Numbered from the stretch's first letter, positions 8,416-16,781 are shown. The stretch: 45,743 nucleotides of DNA from an uncultured Saprospiraceae bacterium (GCA_938018185.1 CALIIW010000044.1:1-45743), one strand, 5' to 3'. Translations and numbers: made by a program. Notes: a model not told the origin generated them from the sequence alone.

Positions 8416-8972
8416 ACTTTTACCAGCTTCTTCCTCCAACTATAAAAACCATAGAAAGAAAAACCTAAATAAATAACCATGAGTCCAGCATAAAAGTGCG
8501 CGCCTCGGTCATAGTATAACCATATACTTGTGGCATTTAATATGATCCAATAGATCCAAGTTCCAAAAATTTTGTACAGCTCTAAAAAAGAAGCAATAAA
8601 TCCAAAACTGGTGGTGAAAGAATCTACCAAAGGACGAGCGGCATTGGTGTACGTTTTAAAAATATAATAAATCAAATAAGATAGAAGACCGCCTGCCAAA
8701 ATCAAAGGAAGATGTTTGCTTGTTTGCCACTTGACAATCTTAAAGCTTTCTTCATTCTTTCTCTCCCAAACCCACCAGCCATAGAAGCCGATAAAAATGT
8801 AAAAGATATAGAGTATAGATTCTGCGTATAAATTTATAGCATAAAAATAATAGACAGACAAAGCAGAGGATAAAATTCCAAAAAGCCAACACCATTTGTT
8901 TTCCTTTATTAAAAGAAAAAGAAATGCCAGACTAAACAGCACAGAAAATATTTCAATTACATTTAAGAACAA
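8406..8972 (-). CDS. pnuC: Nicotinamide riboside transporter PnuC
   Basis: A 188-aa integral membrane protein with about seven hydrophobic segments. It shows PnuC signatures: an early IKENKWCWLFGILSSALS stretch and the aromatic IGFYGWWVWERK motif near residue 70, followed by helices with FLELYKIFGTWIYW. PnuC carries nicotinamide riboside (or a related vitamin) across the inner membrane by facilitated diffusion for NAD synthesis. No ATG exists at the N-terminus; the only suitable start is TTG at 8972, with an in-frame TGA ten codons upstream. The last codons and stop lie inside a 15-bp tandem repeat, so the C-terminus may have been altered by the array. It lies 87 bp downstream of sucA on the same strand, beyond a long palindrome. 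Confidence 0.88.
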   Translation of the reverse strand: MFLNVIEIFSVLFSLAFLFLLIKENKWCWLFGILSSALSVYYFYAINLYAESILYIFYIFIGFYGWWVWERKNEESFKIVKWQTSKHLPLILAGGLLSYLIYYIFKTYTNAARPLVDSFTTSFGFIASFLELYKIFGTWIYWIILNATSIWLYYDRGAHFYAGLMVIYLGFSFYGFYSWRKKLVKVER

Positions 8973-8996
8973 AGTGCAAAATTGTGTTTTGAAATT

Positions 8997-9032
8997 TCAA
9001 AGCCTATTTTGAAATTTCAAAATAGGCTTTGA
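8997..9032 (-). terminator. 36-bp perfect palindrome after sucA, probable transcription end
   Basis: An uninterrupted perfect inverted repeat (arms beginning TCAAAGCCTATTTTG) starts 28 bp after the sucA stop and ends 25 bp before the pnuC start. It can form a hairpin on either strand. There is no classical T tract directly after it on the minus strand, so it might act as a processing site or cruciform instead. TTTTGAAATTTCAAA occurs twice here (8987-9001 and 9007-9021). Confidence 0.55.
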
Positions 9033-9059
9033 TTGGATAAAAAAATCTTTCTAAGGATT

Positions 9060-11816
9060 TTATGAAAAAGCCTTCTTCAATAGTTCTTCTTGTTGTTTTT
9101 CATGAACCTTCTTGTATCCCGTCGCTGGAGAAGCTGAAGCTTTTCTTGAGATACATTTAATGTCTAAGCCTCTAAATTCATTAGCTATAAACTGCCAAGC
9201 ACCCATGTTGTTTGATTCTTCTTGCACCCATGTGATTTCAGCATTCTTATATTTTTTGAATAGCTTTTCGATCATTGCTTTTGGGAATGGGTAAAGCTGC
9301 TCAATCCTTATGATAGCGATATCTTTATTTTTAAGATCCATCTTTCTTTGGAGTAGATCGTAGTATATTTTACCTGTACACATGATCAGTTTTCGAACAT
9401 TTTTAGCATTGCTGTTGTTGAAGTCCGGATCATCGTAATATTCGTAAAAAGTGTTTTCTGCTGTGTCTTCAAATGCTTTCAAATCTGAAACAGCCATCGG
9501 ATGTCTCAAGATTGACTTAGGCGACATGTTGATTAATGGCTTTCTAAAATTCCATGTCAGCTGTCTTCTCATTGCATGGAAGAAATTTGCCGGTGTGGAA
9601 ATGTTAGTTACCGTCATGTTGTATTCCGCACATTGCTGTAAGAATCTTTCAAATTTTGCACTCGAATGCTCAGGTCCTTGACCTTCATATCCATGTGGTA
9701 AAAGCATAACCAAGCCACTCATTTTGTTCCACTTAGATTCTGCAGCAGTTATGTATTGGTCAACGATGGTTTGTGCTCCATTATAAAAGTCTCCAAATTG
9801 AGCTTCCCATATAACAAGCGAATCAGGAGAGGCCATTGAATAACCATATTCAAATCCTAGCACACCAAATTCGGAAAGCAATGAATTGTAAATCAAGTAC
9901 TCTCCTTGTTTATCTTGGATGCTATTTAGTCGATTATATTGTTCAAATGTTTTGCTGTCATTAAAGACGGCATGTCTATGAGAGAAAGTACCTCTTTTGA
10001 CATCTTGTCCGCTCATCCGAACATTTTTACCTTCTAATAAAATAGATCCATAGGCAAGCAGTTCCGCAAGTGCCCAATCCAATTTATTTGCATCTAATAA
10101 TTTTTGTGCACCTTTAAGCAATCTATTGACCTTACCTAAAGGATTAAAGTCTGCAGGGATAGTCATCAGATGTTTGATGATCTTATTGATGTGCGCTTTC
10201 TTGATTCCTGTTCTAGGGGAGTTTCCTTGTGGGGTATGTACAAGAGTCAACTTTTGCCAAGCCAATTCTGGCTTCTGAGGTTTGTAAGGCAAAGCTTTTT
10301 CTTTGACATTGTCTAACCTTGCTTGAAGGTCATCCCAAAAAGTCTTTTCCATTTGATCAGCCATTGATTTGTCAATGTCGCCTCGCTCTAACATTTTTGC
10401 CAAATAGATTTCCCTAGGATTTGGATGGTTTTTGATCAAGTCATACATCTGAGGTTGTGTGAACTTTGGATCGTCCCCTTCATTGTGTCCATGCTTACGG
10501 TAACATACCATGTCTATAAACACATCGTTGTTGAATTTTTGTCTATACTCAATGGCTAATTCGGCTGCAAAAACAACTGCCTCCGGATCATCTCCATTAA
10601 CATGAAACACGGGTGCTTGAACTAAATTTGCAGCAGCAGTACAATAGGTTGATGAACGTGCATCCTCAAAATCTGTGGTAAATCCTATTTGATTGTTTAT
10701 TACAAAATGAATGGTGCCTCCGGTGTAATAGCCTTCCAGTTTACTCATCTGAACCGTCTCATATGAAATACCTTGACCTGCTACGGCAGCATCTCCATGT
10801 ATTAAAATTGGAAGAATTTTATCATAATCCGATTTGTAAAGGATGTCTGCTTTAGCTCTAGCAAATCCTAGAACCACTGTATTGACTGATTCTAAATGAG
10901 AAGGATTTGGCGCAAGTTTTAAATCTACTTCTTTACCGCTAGCGGTTTTTGTTTGCGAGTCATAACCCATGTGGTATTTGACATCTCCATCTCCAAAAAT
11001 TTGCTCTGGTAAGGCATTGCCTTCAAATTCATTGAATATGTGTTCATATGTCTTTTGCATGATATTAGCCAAAACATTCAATCGGCCTCTATGAGCCATT
11101 CCTATGATGACCTCTTTCACTTCTAGCTCAGCGCCTTTATTGATAAATGCATCAAGTGCAGCAATGGTAGATTCTCCTCCTTCTAAGGAAAATCTTTTCT
11201 GACCAATATATTTTGTGTGTAGAAATTTCTCAAAACCTACTGCGCCATTTAATTGCTTGAGTATTCGAACCTTCTGTTCCAATGGAAATCCATAATCATG
11301 TAGCGAGCGAGATTCTATTTTATCTCTTAACCACATTCTTCTTTCTCTATTTTCTATATGAGAATACTCAAAACCTATATTCGCACAGTAAATGCTTTTA
11401 AGCTTTGCAATTATTTCTTTTAAAGTAGCATTGGGCAAACCAATTTCAGTACCAGCAGCAAATACCTTGTTAAGATCACTATCTGAAAGATTGTAATCAG
11501 ATAGATCTAGATGTGGGGCACGATCTCTCCTTTGTCTTATCGGGTTGGTTGTACTTAATAGGTGGCCACGATCTCTAAATCCATGAATAATGGACATTAC
11601 ACCAAATTCTTTATCGACATCTTTCATGGAGGCTGTAGTACCAGCAGAGCCATTTTTGCCTCCATTAGAGCCTCCGTTTGTACCTGAAGCAAATTCAAAG
11701 CCTTTGAAAAAGGTAGCCCAGCCACCATCTACTGATTGTGGATCAGATTTGTATTTCTGGTACATCTCTTCAATATAGCCAGGGTGCGCATTCGATATAA
11801 AGGAATAATCGCTCAT
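9060..11816 (-). CDS. sucA: 2-oxoglutarate dehydrogenase E1 component
   Basis: 918 aa, close to the usual length of E1 of the 2-oxoglutarate dehydrogenase complex. It catalyses the thiamine-diphosphate-dependent decarboxylation of 2-oxoglutarate in the TCA cycle and passes the succinyl group to E2. The N-terminus carries the short HPGYIEEMYQKYKSDP motif for complex assembly, followed by a Gly/Ser-rich linker (about residues 47-62). The TPP region is clear: GMAHRGRLNVL, IHGDAAVAGQG, NGDDPEAV and RKHGHNEGDDP. The C-terminal transketolase-like pyrimidine domain includes EAQFGDFYNGAQ and LLPHGYEGQGPEHSS. The E2 gene (sucB), which is often next to it, is not in the window. The start is the first ATG with a good N-terminal match. 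Confidence 0.96.
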   Translation of the reverse strand: MSDYSFISNAHPGYIEEMYQKYKSDPQSVDGGWATFFKGFEFASGTNGGSNGGKNGSAGTTASMKDVDKEFGVMSIIHGFRDRGHLLSTTNPIRQRRDRAPHLDLSDYNLSDSDLNKVFAAGTEIGLPNATLKEIIAKLKSIYCANIGFEYSHIENRERRMWLRDKIESRSLHDYGFPLEQKVRILKQLNGAVGFEKFLHTKYIGQKRFSLEGGESTIAALDAFINKGAELEVKEVIIGMAHRGRLNVLANIMQKTYEHIFNEFEGNALPEQIFGDGDVKYHMGYDSQTKTASGKEVDLKLAPNPSHLESVNTVVLGFARAKADILYKSDYDKILPILIHGDAAVAGQGISYETVQMSKLEGYYTGGTIHFVINNQIGFTTDFEDARSSTYCTAAANLVQAPVFHVNGDDPEAVVFAAELAIEYRQKFNNDVFIDMVCYRKHGHNEGDDPKFTQPQMYDLIKNHPNPREIYLAKMLERGDIDKSMADQMEKTFWDDLQARLDNVKEKALPYKPQKPELAWQKLTLVHTPQGNSPRTGIKKAHINKIIKHLMTIPADFNPLGKVNRLLKGAQKLLDANKLDWALAELLAYGSILLEGKNVRMSGQDVKRGTFSHRHAVFNDSKTFEQYNRLNSIQDKQGEYLIYNSLLSEFGVLGFEYGYSMASPDSLVIWEAQFGDFYNGAQTIVDQYITAAESKWNKMSGLVMLLPHGYEGQGPEHSSAKFERFLQQCAEYNMTVTNISTPANFFHAMRRQLTWNFRKPLINMSPKSILRHPMAVSDLKAFEDTAENTFYEYYDDPDFNNSNAKNVRKLIMCTGKIYYDLLQRKMDLKNKDIAIIRIEQLYPFPKAMIEKLFKKYKNAEITWVQEESNNMGAWQFIANEFRGLDIKCISRKASASPATGYKKVHEKQQEELLKKAFS

Positions 11817-11994
11817 ATTTGTAGTATTTATCGACTTTCTTACGTAAAAAATATGCCTTTGTTGACAGGTCTTATATGATATTTAGGCCTAATTTATGGT
11901 AAAAATAAGGCTTCAACAAACATTAATTGCAAATTAAAGTGAAAATATTAAGGATTGTTAGCATTTGGCTATTTCTAATTAGAGAAAAATACCT

Positions 11995-12002
11995 TACATT
12001 TG
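11995..12002 (+). promoter_or_regulatory. Putative -7 promoter box of rpsT
   Basis: TACATTTG matches the TAnnTTTG consensus exactly, 32 bp before the rpsT ATG. A TTTG at 11964-11967 could be the -33 element, but the spacing (27 bp) is longer than usual. Confidence 0.5.
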
Positions 12003-12034
12003 CAGACTATTTTAAATTATTGAAAAAAGCTTAG

Positions 12035-12289
12035 ATGGCACAACATAAATCATCAAAGAAGAGAATACGTCAGGACGCTGTTAAGCGTGTTAGGAATAGA
12101 TACTACAAGAAGAGTACTAGATCTGCAATTATGAAGCTCCGAGAAATGGAAAAGCAAGCAGATGCTAAGAAATACCTTCCTAAGGTTGTTAGTATGATTG
12201 ACAGATTGGCAAAGAAGAATACTTGGCACAAGAACAAGGCAGCCAACTTGAAGTCTAAATTGACCAAATTTGTTTCCAAGTTAGCTTAG
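12035..12289 (+). CDS. rpsT: 30S ribosomal protein S20
   Basis: 84 aa, strongly basic, all helical, with the family signature: N-terminal MAQHKSSKKRIRQDAVKRVR, then RSAIMKL and a C-terminal KNTWHKNKAANLKSKLTKFV. S20 binds 16S rRNA early in small-subunit assembly. The gene is monocistronic, with its own -7 box upstream and a strong terminator 23 bp downstream, and is divergent from sucA. Confidence 0.97.
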   Translation: MAQHKSSKKRIRQDAVKRVRNRYYKKSTRSAIMKLREMEKQADAKKYLPKVVSMIDRLAKKNTWHKNKAANLKSKLTKFVSKLA

Positions 12290-12312
12290 GAACAATCTAC
12301 ATACATTGAATG

Positions 12313-12347
12313 AAAAAGCATTTTGACTCTGTCAAAGTGCTTTTTTT
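12313..12347 (+). terminator. Rho-independent terminator of rpsT
   Basis: A 15-bp stem (left arm 12313-12327, right arm 12331-12345) with one G-U pair and a TCT loop runs into seven consecutive T residues (12341-12347). It starts 23 bp after the rpsT stop. Confidence 0.93.
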
Positions 12348-12651
12348 GTTTTTTCATTTCTGAAACTTTTCACTTCAAGTCTCTCGTTCCTCACCAACAT
12401 AGCATTGGCGATTTTTTGAATATCATTATGCTCTTTAGGAGGATGTTTCGGAAGCTCTTCATGTTCTTAGGTAGGATGTTTCAGAAGCTCTTCATGTTCT
12501 TAGGGAGAATGTTTCAGAAGCTCTCCTCACGCCTGGCTATTCTTCAAGCTTCAGAAACACAGGTACGTTCATATACTCCATTCGATTTGTTCCCACTGAA
12601 GACAAGCTTATGCTTGATTCCTCGATTGCTCGAATTTTACTATCTTCGCTA
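12348..12651. other. Intergenic region between rpsT terminator and paaE with 33-bp repeat
   Basis: I see no credible gene. An open frame at 12323-12652 starts with TTG inside the terminator stem and its middle is a translated 33-bp repeat, so I treat it as spurious. The stretch 12525-12630 is richer in G and C than its neighbours and resembles nothing I recognise. Confidence 0.6.
12431..12520. repeat. 33-bp tandem repeat, about 2.7 copies
   Basis: Units at 12455-12487 and 12488-12520 differ at a few bases (each begins CTCTTCATGTTCTTAGG and ends TGTTTCAGAAG). A shortened copy at 12431-12454 lacks nine internal bases. Being a multiple of three, the repeat keeps any frame open, which explains the long spurious reading frame through it. 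Confidence 0.9.
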
Positions 12652-12667
12652 ACGAACATTCATTCGT
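12652..12667. promoter_or_regulatory. Candidate TetR operator directly before paaE ATG
   Basis: ACGAACA-TT-CATTCGT ends at the base before the paaE start codon. The left arm equals that of the palindrome upstream of paaA (27482-27497); the right arm matches it at five of seven positions. A regulator bound here would cover the likely transcription start and the ribosome-binding region. A possible -7 box, TATCTTCG (one mismatch), is at 12641-12648. The TetR gene lies directly after paaE. Confidence 0.55.
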
Positions 12668-13735
12668 ATGGCAACAACTTTTCATAAATTAAAGATAAAG
12701 GATATAACAAAGGAAACTCATGACACCGTGAGCATAGCTTTTGATATACCTGAATCAATTGCAGATAATTTCAAATTCATACCTGGACAATACCTAACGT
12801 TCAAGAAAGAAATAAATGGAGAAGATCTGAGACGCTCCTATTCTATATGTAGTGCATTAAAAGATGATGAACTTAGAGTGGCAGTCAAACAAGTTGATGG
12901 AGGAAGATTTTCCAGTTTTGCAAATACTCAGCTACATAAAGGAGATGTGCTTGAGGTTATGGAACCTATGGGTAAATTTCATACATCTATTGATTCCAAG
13001 CATAAAAAAAATTATGCAGCCTTTGCGGCAGGTTCTGGGATCACACCCATCATGTCTATCATGAAATCTGTATTAGAAGAAGAAGGGGAATCCACCTTCA
13101 CATTGTTTTATGGAAATAAATCAGTTGATTCCATCATCTTTCATGAAAAAATTGAGGCCTTAAAGAATAAGTACTTGGGCAGATTAATTGTTCATCATGT
13201 TTTGAGTCGGGAGAAACTTGAGTCAGACCTTTTTTATGGACGCCTTGATAAGGTTAAAGCCAAGAAGATTACGCAGTCTTTGATCAATCCAAAATTAATC
13301 GATGAATTCTTTTTATGTGGTCCATATGAAATGATTATGGATGTAAAAGAAGTCTTGGAAGAAATTGATATCGAAAAATCAAAGATTCATTTTGAATTAT
13401 TTACAACACCAGGAGAAAAGGTCATTCGTAAAAAGAGTAATGTACAAGAAACATTCATTGCTGAAATTACTATCAAGTCAGATGGAAATACTTTTGAGAT
13501 CAAATTAAAAAATGATGAAGAAAGTATTTTGGATACGGCATTGAAAACAGGAGCGGACCTGCCATTTGCATGCAAGGGAGGTGTTTGTTGTACCTGCAAA
13601 GCCAAACTGGAAGAAGGCAAAGTGGAGATGGATGTAAATTATGGTTTGGAAGATGATGAAGTTGAAGCCGGATTTATTCTTACTTGCCAGGCTCATCCGA
13701 TTACCCCTAAGGTGGTTGTCAACTTTGATGTATAA
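12668..13735 (+). CDS. paaE: Phenylacetyl-CoA 1,2-epoxidase reductase PaaE
   Basis: 355 aa, the standard PaaE length. It passes electrons from NADPH through FAD and a plant-type [2Fe-2S] cluster to the PaaABC oxygenase. The FAD-binding domain (about residues 1-105) has RRSYSICS (55-62); the NAD(P)-binding domain (about 112-245) has AAGSGITPIMSI and FFLCGPYEM. The C-terminal ferredoxin domain (about 262-355) supplies ligands C302, C307, C310 and C340 in exact C-x4-C-x2-C-x29-C spacing. The rest of the oxygenase is about 14 kb away at 27541-30017, so the gene is detached from its usual operon. Its ATG directly follows a palindrome shared with the paaA promoter. The TetR gene starts 3 bp after its stop. 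Confidence 0.95.
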   Translation: MATTFHKLKIKDITKETHDTVSIAFDIPESIADNFKFIPGQYLTFKKEINGEDLRRSYSICSALKDDELRVAVKQVDGGRFSSFANTQLHKGDVLEVMEPMGKFHTSIDSKHKKNYAAFAAGSGITPIMSIMKSVLEEEGESTFTLFYGNKSVDSIIFHEKIEALKNKYLGRLIVHHVLSREKLESDLFYGRLDKVKAKKITQSLINPKLIDEFFLCGPYEMIMDVKEVLEEIDIEKSKIHFELFTTPGEKVIRKKSNVQETFIAEITIKSDGNTFEIKLKNDEESILDTALKTGADLPFACKGGVCCTCKAKLEEGKVEMDVNYGLEDDEVEAGFILTCQAHPITPKVVVNFDV

Positions 13736-13738
13736 TTT

Positions 13739-14338
13739 ATGTCAGAAAATTTACCTACAGCAAAAAAAACGATAATACTTGTAGCCGCCGCTAAGTTATT
13801 CCGAGACAAGGGGTACAAAGCAACTTCTATGAGAGATCTTGCTGCAGCCGTGAATCTAAAAGCATCCTCCCTTTACAATCACATCGGATCTAAAGAAGAA
13901 CTCTTAAAAGAAATTTGTTTTGCAAACGCCAATCGGTTTTTGAAAGGGCTGGAAGAGATTGATCATCAAAACATTTGTGCTTTTGATAAAATAAAAGCTT
14001 TATTAAAACTACATATTACCATAGCTTTAGAAGACATCACCTCCATAACTTCCTTTAATGACGAATGGCGCCAACTGAGTGAACCTGATCTTTCTTTGTT
14101 TTTAGAAATGAGAAAAGATTATGAAAAACGGTTTATTCAAATAATTGAAAAAGCACAGCTTGAAAAAAGTATCAAATCAATTGATCCGACAATATGTCTA
14201 TACACCATTCTTTCTTCCACTAGATGGGTTTATGACTATAACAAACAATCAAAAAAGAAAAAGCCAGATCAAATTTTAGCTAGCATTCAAAAAATTATTT
14301 TGGATGGTATTAGTCTTAAAAATCTTAGCAGTAACTAA
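13739..14338 (+). CDS. TetR/AcrR family regulator, probable phenylacetate regulator
   Basis: 199 aa. The N-terminal TetR helix-turn-helix (about residues 9-55) is clear: AAAKLFRDKGYKATSMRDLA then LKASSLYNHIGSKEELL. The C-terminal ligand domain is divergent, as usual. It starts 3 bp after paaE, so the two are almost certainly co-transcribed. In other bacteria TetR-type PaaR proteins repress paa genes and are released by phenylacetyl-CoA or an early intermediate. The same role is inferred here from gene position and from matching palindromes before paaE and paaA, which would also make it autoregulated. Ligand and site are not proven. Confidence 0.85.
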   Translation: MSENLPTAKKTIILVAAAKLFRDKGYKATSMRDLAAAVNLKASSLYNHIGSKEELLKEICFANANRFLKGLEEIDHQNICAFDKIKALLKLHITIALEDITSITSFNDEWRQLSEPDLSLFLEMRKDYEKRFIQIIEKAQLEKSIKSIDPTICLYTILSSTRWVYDYNKQSKKKKPDQILASIQKIILDGISLKNLSSN

Positions 14339-14342
14339 TACT

Positions 14343-14831
14343 TTATTTAGTAAGAGTGGCAACACATGACTTTGTTCCAATAATTTCTATTTCTTGTTCT
14401 AAATTTAACATCAAAACATTATTCTCATCTAGACTAGCATCACCAGAGTAAGTTGATTCTAGATTGAACATAGGTTCTGTCGTAACACCTTGTGGAATAA
14501 GTAATGTGGTAGGAGAAGTTATTGTTCCTTCAAAACTGATTCCATTAGTCAAAGACAAATTAACTTTATCAACAGCATCGGCAGAAGCAGAGATAAGCAA
14601 TTCAATTGTTACTGGATTCTCACCACTACAAACATCCATTCCCTTCCAAGTACCAATAAAAGCCATTCTATTTTCAATTTCACAATTATTTCCAGAATAG
14701 CCTGTTGTGCAAAGACAAGTGCCATCATCACAGCTTGATCCATTCTGGCAATTTACATCGTCACATGGGTCTGAACAAGAAGAAAGTATAAGACCTAGTA
14801 TCAACAGGCAATTGGTAAGTGCTTTTTTCAT
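14343..14831 (-). CDS. Lipoprotein with an EGF-like domain
   Basis: 162 aa. The signal peptide ends in a lipobox, LSSC, with C19 as the predicted lipidated cysteine. Directly after it lies a compact six-cysteine EGF-like module (about residues 23-51: CDDVNCQNGSSC, CLC, GYSGNNC). The remaining 110 residues look like a beta-rich lipocalin-like or calycin-like domain (starts FIGTWKG), with one further cysteine pair. Short EGF-plus-beta-barrel lipoproteins are common in this phylum and have no assigned role. It is convergent with the TetR gene, 4 bp apart, with no terminator between them. Confidence 0.8.
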   Translation of the reverse strand: MKKALTNCLLILGLILSSCSDPCDDVNCQNGSSCDDGTCLCTTGYSGNNCEIENRMAFIGTWKGMDVCSGENPVTIELLISASADAVDKVNLSLTNGISFEGTITSPTTLLIPQGVTTEPMFNLESTYSGDASLDENNVLMLNLEQEIEIIGTKSCVATLTK

Positions 14832-14982
14832 GATATATAATGAATTTGACTATAGAACTCAGTGCGAATATAAAATTAATCCCTAAATATGGGCCATATT
14901 GATTTCAAGTCAATTAAATTCTTGTAATGTTTTCTTTGTCCAAATTATAATTTGTATCTTAATTTTTATAAAACTTAAAATC

Positions 14983-16449
14983 ATGAAAAGACTCTTACTA
15001 CCGCTATTTCTTCTGTTTTCAATGCAGCTTTTTGCACAAATTCCAAATGGAAGTATAGCACCTAATTTTACTGCCACGGATTTAGATGGGAATGAACATA
15101 ATTTATATGATATTCTTGCTTCTGGAAGAGACGTAATAATCGATTTTTCTGCCACTTGGTGCGGACCTTGTTGGACTTTCCATACAAGCGGAATACTTGA
15201 AGACCTTTACCACCAAGTTGGGTCAGATGGATCTAATGAAGCTATGATCTTAATGGTAGAATGTGATGTAACTACAACTATCGAAGACCTTTATGGTACA
15301 GGGACAAATACTATTGGAGATTGGGTTGCGGGGACAAATTATCCAATTATAGATAACTCAAGCATTGCTTCTGCTTATCAAATTGGTTCCTACCCAACAA
15401 TTATGAAAATTTGCCAAGATCGAAGAACAGAATTAATTCCAGGTATTAGATCTGAGGGGGTAGATTTTGGATTAGAAACATTAAGCCAATGTCCTTCTGT
15501 AGAATATGCTTCAGAGCCTTTCTTTTTTGCTGATAAATATAGTGGCTGTGGTACGCTAGATGTCCAGTTTGAAGACAATTCTTGGCCAAGGCCTGAAAGC
15601 TACTTATGGGATTTTGGAGATGGAAATACTTCAACTGAAAAATCACCAGCTCACACTTATGATGAACCAGGAGAATATGCTGTAAGCCTTAAAGTTGCAA
15701 ATGCTTTTGGTGAAAATATGGAGTTAAAAGAAAACTTGATCAATCTTGGAACTGGTGTTCCAAAAGAATCTCAATCGGTTGGTCCTGAAAATATTGACAT
15801 AGGTTCAGGTAGATATTTTGAAGGTGGCCATCAAGCATTAATATTTAATGCAACCGAAGATATCATTATTAGTTCTGTAAAAGTATTTAGTTCTGCTGCT
15901 GCACAACGAACAGTTATTCTTTTGAATGAGGCTGGTGAATTAATTCAATCTAAAGATATCTTCATTGAAGAAGGAGAACATCGAATAGAACTGGAGTTTC
16001 TTGTAGCACAAGGAATGAATTATAGATTAGGTTTAAGGTCAGATGCCTTCTTATATAGAAATGATGGTGGCGCAACTTATCCATACGATATTGAAGGTTT
16101 GGTTTCAATACATTCAAGTACTGCTGGCACAGATCCATTACAATACTATTACTACTATTATGATTGGGACGTACGTGAAGTAGGTTGTGATTCACCTTTA
16201 GCAAATGAGGATCTGAATAATAATAAAATTGAATTATTTCCAAATCCTACCAATGGTATTTTGAATCTAAGAACCACAAATGTGATTTCTGATGATATCA
16301 GTATCTATAATATCTTAGGTAAGGAAATGTCTGTGCTTTCAAAAAATACAGGCACTAACATTCAATTAGATTTATCTAATTTTCCTTCAGGTATGTATCT
16401 TATTGAAATAGATGGTCAACTTAGGAAAGTGATGCTAGAGAAGCCATAA
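14983..16449 (+). CDS. T9SS-exported thioredoxin-fold protein with PKD domain
   Basis: 488 aa from the ATG at 14983. An upstream in-frame start (14899) would put a second hydrophobic stretch before a perfect signal peptide (MKRLLLPLFLLFSMQLFAQ), so I reject it. Domains in order: signal peptide; TlpA/AhpC-type thioredoxin fold with active site WCGPC (C60 and C63); PKD domain near residues 190-260 (YLWDFGDGNTS); a beta-sandwich region; a T9SS type A sorting domain in the last 75 residues (LFPNPTNGILNL, GKEM, SGMYLIEI). An extracellular disulfide reductase or isomerase attached to the surface is the likely role; whether the CxxC pair is catalytic outside the cell is unknown. A strong terminator follows. 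Confidence 0.88.
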   Translation: MKRLLLPLFLLFSMQLFAQIPNGSIAPNFTATDLDGNEHNLYDILASGRDVIIDFSATWCGPCWTFHTSGILEDLYHQVGSDGSNEAMILMVECDVTTTIEDLYGTGTNTIGDWVAGTNYPIIDNSSIASAYQIGSYPTIMKICQDRRTELIPGIRSEGVDFGLETLSQCPSVEYASEPFFFADKYSGCGTLDVQFEDNSWPRPESYLWDFGDGNTSTEKSPAHTYDEPGEYAVSLKVANAFGENMELKENLINLGTGVPKESQSVGPENIDIGSGRYFEGGHQALIFNATEDIIISSVKVFSSAAAQRTVILLNEAGELIQSKDIFIEEGEHRIELEFLVAQGMNYRLGLRSDAFLYRNDGGATYPYDIEGLVSIHSSTAGTDPLQYYYYYYDWDVREVGCDSPLANEDLNNNKIELFPNPTNGILNLRTTNVISDDISIYNILGKEMSVLSKNTGTNIQLDLSNFPSGMYLIEIDGQLRKVMLEKP

Positions 16450-16470
16450 GGAAATTTTAATAGATTGAAG

Positions 16471-16514
16471 AAAAAGGTCTTTTAGGAGCAAGTGCTTCTA
16501 AAAGACCTTTTTTT
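16471..16514 (+). terminator. Rho-independent terminator after the thioredoxin-fold gene
   Basis: A 15-bp stem (16471-16485 with 16498-16512) contains a further inner AGCA/TGCT pairing and runs into seven T residues, 21 bp after the stop. Confidence 0.93.
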
Positions 16515-16767
16515 ATTAACTAGCCTTTGTTAGATGCCAAACCAATTGAATTGGACAAGAAATAAATGAAGTAAAGGATTATTCAGACGAATTAAACGTT
16601 TCTGTATTTAAGAACTATATTTATGCAGAATAAACTATTGATACCAATTTATTTCTATCATACATATGTAATACTAATCTTTTTTGGAGATCCTTGTATT
16701 GCGCTTTGTAAATGGCCCCTTGAAACTATTTGGAAGGGTTTCTTTCAAAATAAAATTAAAATCGAAA
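16515..16767. other. Intergenic region with two short protein-like frames
   Basis: No established gene is present. Two short open frames look more protein-like than chance: 16550-16633 (27 codons then TAA, no start codon, reading IGQEINEVKDYSDEL...) and 16623-16781 (52 codons from ATG). They overlap each other and the second overlaps the methyltransferase start. They may be remnants of a decayed gene. Confidence 0.35.
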
Positions 16768-16781
16768 ATGAAGTTCTCTAG
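16623..16781 (+). CDS. Possible 52-aa hydrophobic small protein (uncertain)
   Basis: ATG at 16623, TAG at 16779-16781. A hydrophobic N-terminal stretch (LLIPIYFYHTYVILIFFG) is followed by a mixed segment, KWPLETIWKGFF, and a charged tail. It overlaps the methyltransferase start by 14 bp, which would allow coupling. It is equally plausible as a gene remnant or a chance frame. I know of no family match. Confidence 0.25.
   Translation: MQNKLLIPIYFYHTYVILIFFGDPCIALCKWPLETIWKGFFQNKIKIENEVL

Noticed and set aside
9112-9681. Plus-strand frames opposite sucA
   Set aside because: They are shadows of the sucA coding strand, with no start signals and no domain.
12323-12652. 109-codon open frame on the plus strand between rpsT and paaE
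   Set aside because: It starts with TTG within the rpsT terminator stem, and its core is a translated 33-bp repeat. It has no domain and no coding-like composition.
14899-14982. N-terminal extension of the thioredoxin-fold protein
   Set aside because: It would place a second hydrophobic stretch before an intact signal peptide; the ATG at 14983 is the natural start.
16684-16767. N-terminal extension of the methyltransferase from TTG
   Set aside because: It is a non-ATG start, and the added residues are basic and low-complexity; the ATG at 16768 suits the family better.
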